Assembly: GCA_051294375.1 (NCBI GenBank)
Contig: CM119270.1
Span: 1,982,787-2,046,786, forward strand
Reading direction: 5' to 3'
Source of the DNA: Paraspadella gotoi
Taxonomy: Eukaryota; Chaetognatha
Length of the DNA stretch: 64,000 nt
Below, one piece after another: positions 47,205 through 58,196 of this stretch. The translations under genes were made by a program, and so were the position numbers. The notes below the pieces were generated by a model that worked only from the letters and a program-made list of their open reading frames with translations, was not told the origin of the DNA and searched no databases. Positions within the stretch are counted from its first letter, which is position 1. Each line of letters starts with the position of its first letter.

Positions 47205-47325
47205 GTTTCTGTGAATGTCTAACTGAATGTATCAGTGAATGTTTTTGCGAATGTCTTACAATGTCTCGTTGAATGTCTCGTTTAATGTCTCAGTGAATGT
47301 CTCAGTGAATGTTTCGGTGAAAAAA
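47205..47325. repeat. 12-bp minisatellite (GTGAATGTCTCA)n
   Basis: About nine units with substitutions. The minus strand reads ETFTETLNET-type repeats, which reflects the 12-bp period. Copy B: 58,755-58,880. Confidence 0.85.
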
Positions 47326-47398
47326 AAAACATTTTCCTTTTGACTCAATCCTCGTTTTTCAAGTTTCTGGAAAAACATTCGAAGGAGGATAAATATGG

Positions 47399-47438
<40 letters not shown>
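47399..47438. repeat. (CT)n microsatellite
   Basis: Perfect CT repeat of about 40 bases; expanded to about 85 bases at 58,958-59,042 in copy B. Confidence 0.95.
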
Positions 47439-47441
<3 letters not shown>

Positions 47442-47629
47442 ACTTTCATCTCTCTCTTCTTTGAATCTCCCGTCTTTGGCAGAGGAAAAAACCTTCAAAG
47501 AAAAAGTCCAGAACGAAAAAAATTCCCGAAGACTTAAAATATTTTGACTCCGAAAAAATGAGATAAAGATAAAGATATTTATTAAATGAATGGATGATTT
47601 ATATATTGGTTATACCAATTACATACTTA

Positions 47630-47815
47630 AGGGAGTGGTCTTTTCATACAATTGAAACATTCTTTGAAATATTATACCACTTCATCGATAGGGAAGCCAG
47701 GTTGACTGGGAGTGAATAAATAAGACTGTGAGAGAGTCTTGATTGAAAGCTTGCAGAATCCTGCTATGTTATTATCTTGTAAGTGTGATGGAGGCCTTAA
47801 ACCACCAAAGCCTGT
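47630..47815. repeat. Dispersed repeat family 2, second copy
   Basis: Same landmarks as 46,098-46,262 with about 35 extra bases (CGATAGGGAAGCCAGG block). Also flanked by TTTATTAAATGAATGGAT on both sides (47,578 and 47,861). Confidence 0.7.
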
Positions 47816-47936
47816 CCAAAGTCAGGGACAAGATAGCTTATTTATTAAATGAATGGATAATTTTTATACTGGTTGTACCAATTTCATATAAATATTTTAG
47901 AATTTGTAGTCGATTTTGAAGAAAGAAAAAAAAAGG

Positions 47937-48136
47937 TAGCAGTCTCTTTGATTTGAGGTTTTTCCTGTCTTAACAAATGAGCAACCAACTATATGCAAGT
48001 TATGAGCATTTTTAACGTAAGAGGGACAGACCGACGAACAGACATACTGACGAACCGACAGACCGACCGACCGACGGACCGACAGAAAAAGTGACTCATA
48101 GAATTGCCCCACGAGTATTAGCGGTGCAACTTAAAA
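47937..48136 (+). repeat. Dispersed GACC/palindrome element
   Basis: TTGATTTGAGGTTTTTCC, CTTAACAAATGAGCAACC, GAGCATTTTTAACGTAAG, a GACCGACGAACAGAC tract, then a diverged palindrome (CACGAGTATTAGCGG) and TGCAACTTAAAA. Confidence 0.75.
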
Positions 48137-48204
48137 GGGAAAAAATATAGAATAAATAAAACCGGAAATGAAATGACATTTGAAGTAGAAAGTCGAAGGC
48201 GCGA

Positions 48205-48445
48205 AGAAAGTCTGACGGTCGGTGTGTGCCCAGTGTGCCCGGTGGGGGTGTAGCGAGTCGGGGTGTGTCAGGCTGGGGTTTGTTTGGCCTGAGAGGGCTA
48301 AGTCATGGTGCGCCAGGTTGGAGGGAACCCGTTGGGGGGATGATCACCGTCTTGGTGTGGCCGATCAAGTGTGTCCATTCGAGGTGTGCCTTGTTGATTT
48401 GTGCCCGGCCAAGTGTGCACATTCGGTCGCGTTCAGTCGACGCGA
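48205..48445. repeat. GC-rich stretch of GTGTGCC-like words
   Basis: GTGTGCCCAG, GTGTGCCCGG, GGTGTGTCAGG, GTGTGTCC, GGTGTGCC and AAGTGTGCAC recur irregularly. A 76-codon plus-strand frame (48,222-48,452) is Cys-rich because of these words. The copy B equivalent is frame-broken. Coding is possible but not supported. Confidence 0.4.
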
Positions 48446-48519
48446 AAGTTGAGACCCAAATTGATTGGTTTTCAATCTTCCGGATTTTTTTTCCCTTCGA
48501 TTTTTTTTTAGATGTCGAA

Positions 48520-48645
48520 CGACGACGACAAAGATGACGACGAGGAAGACGATGACATTTAGAGAAATAGTGACAATTAAAAAGACGACGCAGAAGATGA
48601 TGACCAAGACAAAGATGACGACGACGACGACGACTATGATCACGA
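48520..48645. repeat. GAC/GAT triplet array
   Basis: GACGACGACAAAGATGACG-type triplets; copy B equivalent at about 60,150-60,265. Confidence 0.85.
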
Positions 48646-49003
48646 TTTTTGAGTATTTTTTTTTTTAGTATTAAGAAGCGAGAACCTTAACTTAATCCAC
48701 CCAATGGAAGTAGTTTAACATAAGTAAACAAGTTAACAAATAGAATATTTTAAAGTACAAATTATGCCAGAAAAACAGAAAAAAGAAAAAAGGAAAACAG
48801 AAAATCGAATAAAATCGCGAAGTAAAAACAAAATAAAAGACAAAACTGATTTTCTTTTTCTTAAACAAGAACGGTAATTCAAATGTGTTGCGCCGACATG
48901 ACATGACATGATATGATATGAAATATGACTTGCCATGACTAAAAAAACTTTCTTAGCCCACGAACTGCACCGGAATTACGTCTTTTGTTTTTTTATAATT
49001 TTA

Positions 49004-49398
49004 GGATTTCCTGAAGGCGGCGCTCGTAGTCCCTTAAATTTTTTCCCTTCTTAACAAATGGTCATTGAGCAACCAACTATATGTAAGTTATGAGCATTTT
49101 TAACATAAGTGGGACAGACCGACGNNNNNNNNNNNNNNNNNNNNNNNNNNNNNNNNNNNNNNNNNNNNNNNNNNNNNNNNNNNNNNNNNNNNNNNNNNNN
49201 NNNNNNNNNNNNNNNNNNNNNNNNNNNNNNNNNNNNNNNNNNNNNNNNNNNNNNNNNNNNNNNNNNNNNNNNNNNNNNNNNNNNNNNNNNNNNNNNNNNN
49301 NNNNNNNNNNNNNNNNNNNNNNNNNNNNNNNNNNNNNNNNNNNNNNNNNNNNNGACCGACAGAATTGATCCGCGAGTACTCGCGGCGCAACTAAAAAC
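49004..49398 (+). repeat. Dispersed GACC/palindrome element, full length with internal gap
   Basis: Starts GGATTTCCTGAAGGCGGCG, then CTTAACAAATGG, GAGCAACCAACTATATG, GAGCATTTTTAACATAAGTG and GACAGACCGACG. A 229-N gap follows, then GACCGACAGAATTGAT and the perfect palindrome CCGCGAGTACTCGCGG (49,370-49,385). Copy B shows a GACC-type array at the gap position. Confidence 0.8.
49125..49353. other. Assembly gap (N)
   Basis: Run of N; copy B has a GACC-type array here. Confidence 1.
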
Positions 49399-49890
49399 AA
49401 AAGATTTTAAAAAAATCCTGTTTTGGAAAATATGTAAAACGAATTTTGAGACTCGATAAATTATTTATAAGTAAAAAACATTGGCGGAAGAGGGAAGCGA
49501 GACGAAGGACGGGAGAAAATTGGCGAAGTGAATATAGGGAATGATGTCTTAGAAAAGGTTATATTACTAGAATATTTATAAGTATAATAGTATTATGAAC
49601 AACATTGATTAAATCAAAGTGAAACGTTATTATAAGAAACTAAACAAAATGAAGATGGATACCTCTTCTCTGTTTCTGGGTTTTATTCCTCTGTAATTAT
49701 ATTATTAATTTTCAAATTTTTCTTTGAATATAGAAAAATAAATATACTTGTAAAATGATATCTGTATTAAGAAATAAGTAGAGCAGAAATATAAGAAAAG
49801 TTTTATTAAAAAAAAAAATATTATGGTTACTGCTTAATGTAAGAGAGAAAATCTTCAGGGAGATGAAGTTTCCCATTTGCTATGTCACCT
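49399..49890. other. AT-rich stretch with no recognised feature
   Basis: Nothing coding is seen. Repeated in copy B at about 61,020-61,530. Confidence 0.4.
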
Positions 49891-49894
49891 CAAC

Positions 49895-49995
49895 TCAAGA
49901 GAGAGAGAGAGCAGAGAGAGATGAGAGAGAGTATAGAGAGAGAGGAGAGAGGAGACGAGAGGAGGAGAGAGGAGAGAGATTAGAAGAGAGAGAGC
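49895..49995. repeat. (GA)n-rich tract
   Basis: Interrupted GAGAGA. Confidence 0.85.
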
Positions 49996-50077
49996 GGAAT
50001 GTGGCCTCGATTCGTTACCCGTCAAACGTCCTGTTTTGGGTCATATGCTTATGTCATCGAATAAAGATTAAAGGTTT

Positions 50078-50242
50078 TTCGTCGTCGTCGTCTTATTCGT
50101 CGTCGTCGTCTTCTTCTTATTCGTCGTTACTTTGACGTTTTCGTCGTCGTCGTCGTCGTCGTCGTCATCGTCATTGCTGTACTCATCGTTTTTGTCGTCG
50201 TTTTTGACAGCCTTGCCCTCATCTCAACATCCCCGTCGTCGA

Positions 50243-50273
<31 letters not shown>

Positions 50274-50440
50274 TTCATCGTCGTCGCTTGTTTCCTCTTC
50301 GTCATCTTCGTCATCGTCCTCTTCGTTGTCGTCGTCCTCGTCTTCCTCATCGTCGTCCTCTTCCCTCGTATTCGTCATATTGCTCTTCGTTATCGTCGTC
50401 GTCGTCGTCATCGTCATCTCTTCCACACTCAATCAATCTT
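50078..50440. repeat. Long GTC/TCG triplet array, acidic on the minus strand
   Basis: The minus strand reads mainly Asp/Glu for about 100 codons, the plus strand Ser- or Arg-rich. There is no non-repetitive coding flank. Copy B equivalent: 61,675-62,190. Confidence 0.8.
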
Positions 50441-50499
50441 CACCTTTTTAGACCAAAACGACGAAAATTTTGAAAAATGAAAAATGAAAAACGGAAGAA

Positions 50500-50715
50500 C
50501 AAAAAATTCTTCTTTTTCTCATCTTTCCTTTTTTCCCCTTTTTTTCCTTTCCTCCTTTTCCTCCTTTTTTCTTTCCTCCTTTTTTCTATTTTCCTTTCCT
50601 TTTTTTCTTTTTTCCTTTCCTTCTTTTTCTTCCTTTTTTCTTTCCCTCCTTTTTCCTCCTTTTTCCTCCTTTTTTTCTTTTTTCTTTCCTCCTTTTTTCT
50701 CCTTTTTTTGACTGA
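50500..50715. repeat. CCTTTTTT-type pyrimidine tract
   Basis: About 215 bases of TTTCCTCC/CTTTTTTC words. Copy B equivalent: 62,262-62,450. Confidence 0.85.
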
Positions 50716-50888
50716 CGGCGAAAATATTGTCCGGAAAAAACTACAAAAAAGGATTGAAGACGAAAAGTCGCCACGTTAATTTGTTAAATGCAAATAATTT
50801 GGATAGTGTATTAATTATATCAGGAACAATGTCACGATTGTTGTGAAAATTTCTATGTAACCATTTGCAATCGACTTTAATAATACAT

Positions 50889-50914
50889 TNNNNNNNNNNN
50901 NNNNNNNNNNNNNN
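50889..50914. other. Assembly gap (about 25 N)
   Basis: N run exactly between copy A and copy B. Confidence 1.
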
Positions 50915-51022
50915 TTTCTTGGGAGGGACCGAGGAGGGGTTTTGTTTGTTCGTGGTCGAATGCACTTGATAATCAGTTAACATGAATTTAAAAATTAACG
51001 ATTTCGTTGCTATTTTACTTTT

Positions 51023-51257
51023 CGCCGCGAGTACTTCGCGAGCAACCTTTCCGCGATTTGGTCTCGACTCGCGGGGCATCTGGTCGGTCCGTTGCCAGTT
51101 TGCATCGTTTGATCCGTCGTGTCATCCAACGTCGGTCTATGTCCACTTAACTTAAAAATGATGAATTATTATTATTTTAGTTTGTTACTCATTTTGTTAC
51201 GACAGAAAAAACCTCAAATCTAAAGTGACTGCCAAGCGCCCGCTTCAGGAATTCCTT
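51023..51257 (-). repeat. Dispersed element, copy B equivalent of 38,508-38,720
   Basis: Corrupted palindrome CCGCGAGTACTTCGCG, then the same landmarks to TTCAGGAATTCC, with about 25 additional bases. Confidence 0.65.
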
Positions 51258-52320
51258 AAAACTGTAAGGAATAAAAAGATGGAAGGGAAAATAAAGTACT
51301 GCGGCGCAACAACATTGGAATCACCGTTCTTAATTTTATTTTCCTGAACTTTATTTCATGTTTTCACCCCTCTTTTTTTCCACCATCGCCTCCACTGATG
51401 ACCAATCACTCACATCTATCCACCCTCACACACCACCCGTCTTCCATTAACGACCCCCCTCTAACCCCTTCCACTCTCCACTCCACCCTCCACAAGCACC
51501 CACCCTCCAATCCTCCAATCTCCCTTCAATATATTTTCTGCCCCAAAAATTTCCATATTTCGTCGCTCCACAACTTTTTTCTTTTTCTTTTTCTTTTTTG
51601 CTTTTTCTTTTCTTTTTTTTTAAGGAAAAAAATATCAGTCAGGAGGGACGACGGACCGAAACGATGATGATGACAGACGATGATATGACGATGACGACAG
51701 GATAACAAAAAAAGGAAGCGATGATGACGACGATGATGAAAACGACAACCATAAACGACGACAAAGAGATTGAGATGACTACAAACCTAAGCCAATGACG
51801 ACCATGACACCGACGAAAACGACCATAGACGAACAGCGACACGAAGATGAGTATGACGATGACGATGATATTGACGATGACAGTTAAAGTTAAAATGACA
51901 TGAAACTATTCTTTACTTTTGTCTGTTCGCTCAAATGCTCACATGTTGGTCATTAATGGGTTATTTTTAATATAGAATCTCGATAAATGACAACCAAAGC
52001 AGCGTTTTTAAATAATAATTTCAAAATATTAATCAACATAATCAAGTTAAAAGTAAACACCAACCAAATAGAAAATTATGCTAAAGAAAAAAAAGAAATT
52101 AATTAATTTAATTATTTAATTTTTTTCGTTAGTCGAATTTGTGTCTCCACAATATTTTAAACGGTTTGGACTGGCGTGAAAAACGAAGGGGTGGTGACGA
52201 CGATGAAACGATGACGACGACGATGACGACGACGAGCAAAACGACGCAACTTTTTCTCCTGAGGTACTCATAAAGCGATAAGACTTTGTCTCCAAGGGAG
52301 AAAGCCCTAGAGTTTATACG

Positions 52321-52430
52321 AGAGAGAGAGAGAGAGCAAGAGAGAGAGAGAGAGAGAGAGTAGATCTCAGAGGAAGAGAGAAGAGAAGAGAGAAGGAAGA
52401 GTAGAGAGAGATGAGAGAGAGAATAAATTT
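52321..52430. repeat. (GA)n tract
   Basis: Corrupted and longer version of 39,763-39,835. Confidence 0.85.
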
Positions 52431-52769
52431 TGAATGAAAAGATTTATAAACCTATCGCTGGTTAATATTTTATATAGAGGAAATTCTAGACTGTAATAAA
52501 TTAACTGAAGGTCGTTAATATATGGAATAGTACGTAAGTTAAGAAGGAACAGACTGACAAATATTATGTTTTAGGGTTATTAACAAATGAAACATCTGCT
52601 TGGAAACTTTAATCCGTACAGCTCTTATACGTTTAACATTCCCTCCGCTGATACACATTTAAATTAAAACTTTGCTATCATTTCTCTACATGTAAAGAGA
52701 GGTGGTCCGATGGTTTATAAAAAAAGTAAAATGTTTTCATAAATGAGGTGTTAGCTGTTCTTCAGTATA

Positions 52770-53045
52770 TTTATCCGTCTTCGTCGTCGTCATCTTCGTC
52801 TTTGTCCTAATTATCGTCTGTTGTTCGTCTGTCGTTGTCGTCTTTGTCCTGATCGTACTTTTCTTGTTCTTGATCGTTTTTGTTGGCTCATCTCGTCGTC
52901 TTTGTCATATTTCGCGATCCAAAAAAAAAAATGTATGATCGATGAGATGGAACGAAATAAGGTCAAACATATTGATCGGACGACGACGACGATTACGAGG
53001 ACGATGATGACGACGACGACGATGCATGATGACGACGATTTTGAT
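52770..53045. repeat. Opposed GTC and GAC triplet arrays
   Basis: Equivalent of 40,180-40,470. The 25-N gap of copy A corresponds to a few bases (GATGCATGATGAC) here. Confidence 0.7.
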
Positions 53046-53129
53046 TTGTGCATGATTATATTTTGAGGCGTATGAGTCTCGGTTGCAGATGATGATATAA
53101 GAAACTATTATTTTCAACAGTAATTTGAG

Positions 53130-53327
53130 CTTTTAAAAAAAAAGAAAAGAGAGAGGGAAAGTAAGAGTAGATAGGAAGAGAGAGACGAGAAGAGAGAGAG
53201 AGGGAGAGAGAGAGAGAGACGCAGGAGACGAGACGAGAGGAGAGGGAGAGAGAGAGAGTGGACGAGAGAGATATTGAGAGATGAGTAGAGAGAGAGATAG
53301 AGAGCAGACGATAGAGAGTGGAGAGAG

Positions 53328-53371
<44 letters not shown>

Positions 53372-53400
53372 GACGAGAGGAGAGAGAGAGAGAAAGTGTG
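53130..53400. repeat. Long (GA)n tract replacing the 2.1-kb block of copy A
   Basis: About 270 bases of imperfect GAGA between sequences that are 2.15 kb apart in copy A. Confidence 0.75.
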
Positions 53401-53904
53401 TCTGCGTTGGGGTTGGACGCGCTAACGGGGCACCCGGGAGCCATTTAGAGGTCCAGAGCGGCCCCGAAACCAGAGAAGGCTGAAAAGTCATAAAGGAAAA
53501 AAAGAAAAAAGATTGAGGGGAGAAAATAAATTTCAAAGGAAAAAAAAAAATTGGGGTTGGGGACTTCTGTTTTGTAAATATAATGACAACCCAAAAATAT
53601 ACACATTATAAAATAAGCCCTTGATAAAGTACCAAAAAGAGATATAGACCGCAAACGAGAGAGGGTGAGAGACATGAGTTGAGTAAGTAAAGAGAAGAAG
53701 AGAGACGCTGAGGCAGAGAGAGAGAGAGTAGAGAAAAATATTAAGCTCGCGTTCCGCAAGTCTATTATTTATTTTATTCCGCGCGGCTTTGCATTTGTAA
53801 TCAGCTTGTATATACCTTGTGTCATACAACTGTCCTTTGACCAATAAACATAGAGAAATCTAATTAAATGAAATAAAGTAAACAAATGGAAAGAGTGGGC
53901 GACG

Positions 53905-54355
53905 TAGAAAAGAGAGAGAGAGAGAGACGACGATGAGACGAGAGAGAGAGAAAGAGGACGAGATGAGAGAGAGAGCTGACGAGAGAGAGAGAGAGATAGA
54001 GAGAGGAGAGAGGAGGGAGGGATGCGAAAATGATTGGACAGTCCGCCTCGGCAAGATAGAGAGTATTGATTGCGTGGGGTGTGGGAGCAGCATAGAGAAA
54101 GAAAAGAAGAGAGAGAGAAGAGAGAGAGAGGAGAGGAGAGAGAGAGAGGGAGGAGGAGAGGAGGAGAGAGAGAGAGATTCCTCAACTGAAATTATTGTTT
54201 TTTCCAAGTGCGTTAATAAATCAAGACGTTGAAGAGGTAGAAGTGTTAAATCAAAAATTACTCATCTTCTCTTCTCTCTCTTCTCTCTCTTCGTCTCTCT
54301 CTTCTCTCTCTCTCTCCTCTCTCTCTCTCCTCTCTCTCCTCTTCTCTCCACCCGA
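53905..54355. repeat. (GA)n then (CT)n tracts filling the equivalent of the 43,158-43,716 gap
   Basis: GA-rich at 53,910-54,010 and 54,105-54,175, a short unique piece with TTTCCAAGTGCGTTAAT, and CT-rich at 54,265-54,350. TTTTTC repeat follows at 54,420-54,560. Confidence 0.75.
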
Positions 54356-54889
54356 ACGGAATGAAGAGACTCATTTTTAATCTTTTTCTCGGTTTCTTCA
54401 TTAAAAAATCATTTCGTTTCGTTTTTCTTTTTCTTTTTCTTTTTCTTTTTCTTTTCTTTTCATTCTTTTCTTCTTTCTTTTTTCTTTTCTTTTCTTTTTT
54501 TTTCTTCTCTTTTCTTTCTTCTTCTTTTCTCTTTCTTTTCTTTTTTTCCTTCTTTTCTTTTTTCAAGTCGACTAAATTTGTAACTCATTGATTGTAAGGT
54601 CGGTCGTGAAAAGTATTTTAACGAAAGTCGCAATGAATAATTAATTATTAAATTAAATCTTCCCGAAGCAGGCACCCACTTCCTCCCATCCTCCCCCACT
54701 CCGCCCCCCTTACCCCACCATCCACAATTAACCACCATTGTTCCACCACCCATTACCCTTTCTTTACTACTGAACATAATCGCTCTCATCGACTTTTGTC
54801 ATTATTCCAAAATAAGTCATAACTTTTCCCTTCGCTCTCTCCCTTCGCTTGGTTTCCTCTTTTGAATCATTCTGAAACATCGACGCGAT

Positions 54890-55350
54890 AAAAATCTTTG
54901 TCGTGTCGTTTATCGTTATCATTCGTCCGTCATTGCTTTTCATCATGATCGTCAGGCATCGTCATTATTCATAGTCTATTATCCATTGCCGGTGTCATCA
55001 AAATTTTGAATTACATAAACCGTAATCGTCGTCCGCTTTCTATAGTTGTATGAATTGTAATAATATACTAATGTCATTATTATCTAATCTCTTTCAACGT
55101 GTTTGTCATTATATTGACATCATTATCACCCTCATTCATTGTTGCATAACATTTCATCATGTCGTTGTCATAATTCGTCAATTTGAAATCACTGTCTCAT
55201 TTAATCGTGATAGTCTTTCGTCATCGCCGTTTTATCTCTTTATCGTTGGTGCTCATCATCATCATCATCATCTCATCTCAATCATCATCATCATTCATCA
55301 TCATCATCATAATCATCATCGTCGTCGTCGTCGTCGTCGTCGTCCTTCGT
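54890..55350. repeat. TCA/TCG triplet array
   Basis: Corrupted equivalent of 44,110-44,545. Confidence 0.75.
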
Positions 55351-56489
55351 TTTCGCCCGTTAAATAACATCGAGCCGAAACGTTGGATTTACTGTCGTCA
55401 TTATTTTCTTTTATTTTCTTTTATTTCTTTTATTTTCTTTATTTTCTTTTATTTCTTCATATTCATCTTCCCTCCAAAGAAAAAAGCGACCATCTCGGAT
55501 TTATTTTCATTTCATGTGAGACTCAAAAGAAATTTGTTTGTCGCGTTGATTCCAAAATTTCTTTGCTGCTTCTTGACGCTGAAGAAATTTTTAGCTTGTG
55601 GATATCAGGAAGAGGAAGAAGCAGAAAAAAAGTGAAATTTGGTGGAAGGGAAAGCCGATTACTGTGAGTGTGGGGGGGGGAAGGAATGACTAGACGGCGT
55701 TGAATAATAATCTCAAGAATCGGCATGGAACGAAGAGGGGAAAGTCATTAGTATTATAACTAAAATATTGTTCATCTCCAGCAAATATAAACTTAAAAAA
55801 GGCGTCAAGAAGCAGATTTGACTTGATGTTAAAAAATCATAATCATTTGATGACATAAAAAAATGACACGAATTAAAACTGGAAAGTAGAGGATGTCAAA
55901 TGGTACGATTTGCAGTTCAGAAACCAATGTTAAAAAGCCAGGGTCTAATACATTTGAAAGTTAGCGTAGTATTATAATGTCCAAGGTAGAAACGAAAGAT
56001 GTTCTAGAAACAGCATTAAATCTATGTTCAAGCTGCAACTTCTAACAATGTCAAGAAACGCCTATTAAAATATGTACCATAAAAATTGACCGGTGCGAAT
56101 GTTCATTGATAAAACAGCATTGAATTATGTCAGGGAGCAACATTGTTATAATGTCATGTCACGAAACATCAACGTAATAACTAATGACACCCATTCGACG
56201 ACCAGCGGCGGACATTCAATCTTGTAAATCGGACGCGGAACGATTTTCTCCGCTCGAGTTACACAAAGATATTATAACCTTTAATTCGGTTTTTTTTTTC
56301 CTTCTGTAGGACGATTGAATAAAAAAAAAATGGTTGGGAAGTTTAAAAATCATTAAATCCTGACAGGTTAATGGGAAATCGGTCTGGTTTATGTTGCTCG
56401 ACGCCCATAATAATCGTTTTGCTTCCAGAAATCGGACACTTATTTTAAATTGCTCTATCGCTTCCTAACTCTGGAAGAAACGGCGAGTG

Positions 56490-57120
56490 AGGGAGGAAGA
56501 GAGAGGGGAAGGGGCGAGAGGGAGAGTTAGAGGAGAGAAGGAGTGGATGGGAGGAGAAGGAAAGTGTGGGGGAGAGGAGGCGGGGGAAGGAGCCGGAGTG
56601 TCGAGGAAAGTGCAGGGGCGTGAGAGAGAGTGCAAACTGGTAGGGCCGATATATTGGGATCGGTGAGGGGGTGCTATCACGGGGGAGGCTGACGCTGTGC
56701 GGGAGGTTGCAGGGTCGCGTGTGGAACTGCTGGTAGAGAAGAGGGAACTGGAAGTGAGAGGGTTAGGATAGGATGTCTGGGTTCGAGGTGGAAGAGGAGG
56801 AAGAGGAGGAAGGGAGGGAAGAGAGGGAGGAAAGGAGTGGATATAGAGGAGAAGAGGAGGAGAGGGAGAAAGGACGAGGAGGAAGAGAGCGGAGGAAGGG
56901 AGAAAGGGGAGAGGGAGGAAGAGGAGGAAGAGGAGCGGGAGGAAGGAGGAAAGGAGAGGGAGGAAGATAAAGAGGGCAGGAGAGGAGGAAGGAGGAAAAG
57001 GAGGGAGGAAGAGAGGGAGGAAAGGAGGAAAAAAGGGTGGAAGCGAAGTGAAGGAGAGGGAGGAAGGAGGAAAAGTGAGAAAAGGGAATGAGGAATTGAG
57101 AAGGGAAAGGGGAAAAGAGT
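56490..57120. repeat. Long GGA/GGAA purine tract
   Basis: Equivalent of 45,617-46,080, longer, with a GC-rich interruption at 56,560-56,760 not seen in copy A. Confidence 0.75.
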
Positions 57121-57480
57121 GAAATAGCGAAAAATTAAGAGAGTGGTTTTTTTATACAATTGAAACATTACTTTTGAACTTTATATTTCATTGTGAGAGA
57201 GTCTTAGATAGAGAGCATGCAAGGAACCTGCTATTATATATATGTTATGAATGGTACAACCAATATATTATATTATGAAGGAGGGTTTTCAGGCTTCAAC
57301 ACCGTCCCGTAAAAAAATTGTGAATTGACTGACGCACTCTGGGGGTGAACGGTTTAAAAAAAGGAAGGAAATGAAAAAGTGAAGAATGCAGAAAGAAGGG
57401 AGAGTAAGTAGAAATGATGGTAAAGAGAATGAAAGGAAATTAAAAGTAATTAAATACGAAGAAAGAAAAAATAAATATAT

Positions 57481-57713
57481 TGAAGAGGTGGTTTTACAGG
57501 GCGCCACACCCGCGCTCGGTATCACTTCGTGGGCGACAGCGAGACAGCATGTTTCATGTAGTCCAGAGCTTTGGATCTGGCAGTAGGGCCATGCCTACAG
57601 GCGGGGTTACCCGGTCCATCCCACTTTCTACATGAACACAACCTCAGGGCTCGAACCAGGAACGCACAGTTGGGATTGCGCTCATTTATGTCCACTGGAG
57701 CCACTGAGGGCGC
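57481..57713 (-). mobile_element. tRNA-derived SINE, second copy
   Basis: B box GGTTCGAGCCC complement at 57,647-57,657. The A box region (57,678-57,702) is disturbed by insertions. Body and AAAACCACCTCTTCAATA end as in the first copy. Confidence 0.75.
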
Positions 57714-57959
57714 TGCGAAAGGAAACAGCTTTAATCCATCTGTGTGAAATAGGACCACCAGACAGCGCCCCCAGGACTTCTCGGCATTCATGAGAGTACG
57801 AAGCAGGGGGATGAAGGCATGGTCTCTCCGCTGAACCTCTCTTCATTCTGGTGGCCTTGCTTTTGAGTTGGCAGCTGGCGTAGCTCAAAACCACATCAAG
57901 GGCAGAGGAGTATTATCATGCCCGGTGTGCGGTGTTCGGGATCACGTCGGGCTCACCAT
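57714..57959. other. Sequence between tandem SINE copies
   Basis: After AATAGGACCACCAGA comes about 190 bases (CAGCGCCCCCAGGACTTC to GGGCTCACC) not found in copy A. It could be part of a larger repeat unit carrying the SINE. No ORF is recognised. Confidence 0.4.
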
Positions 57960-58196
57960 TGAAGAGGCTGGTTTTAACAGGGACCCCACACCCGCCAGCG
58001 GAAACACCTCGTGGCGACAGCGAGACAGCATGTTCATGTAGTCCAGAGCTTTGGATCTGGCAGTAGGGCCCATGCCTACAGGCGGGTTACACCGGTCCAT
58101 CCCACTTTCTCACATGACAACCTCAGGGCTCGACCAGGACGCCACATTGGGATGGTGCATTAGTTCACTTGAGCCACTGAGCGGCGTAAAGAAACA
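57960..58196 (-). mobile_element. tRNA-derived SINE, third copy
   Basis: Full body with B box complement disturbed by one deletion (GGGCTCGACC, 58,136-58,145) and A box at 58,167-58,186. Ends AAAACCAGCCTCTTCAATGG. Confidence 0.75.

Larger units (their letters stand above)
38418..50888 (+). repeat. 12-kb segment, copy A
   Basis: From TTTCTTGGGGGGAGAG to TTTAATAATACATT. Nearly every part reappears in order in copy B (50,915-62,646). Copy A reads as the more accurate version, with regular microsatellites and open repeat frames, but has N gaps at low-complexity points that copy B fills. Confidence 0.85.

Noticed and set aside
49109-49353. CRISPR-like array suspected from the GACCGACC repeats of the dispersed element
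   Set aside because: Units are four bases with no spacers, and the sequence is eukaryotic.
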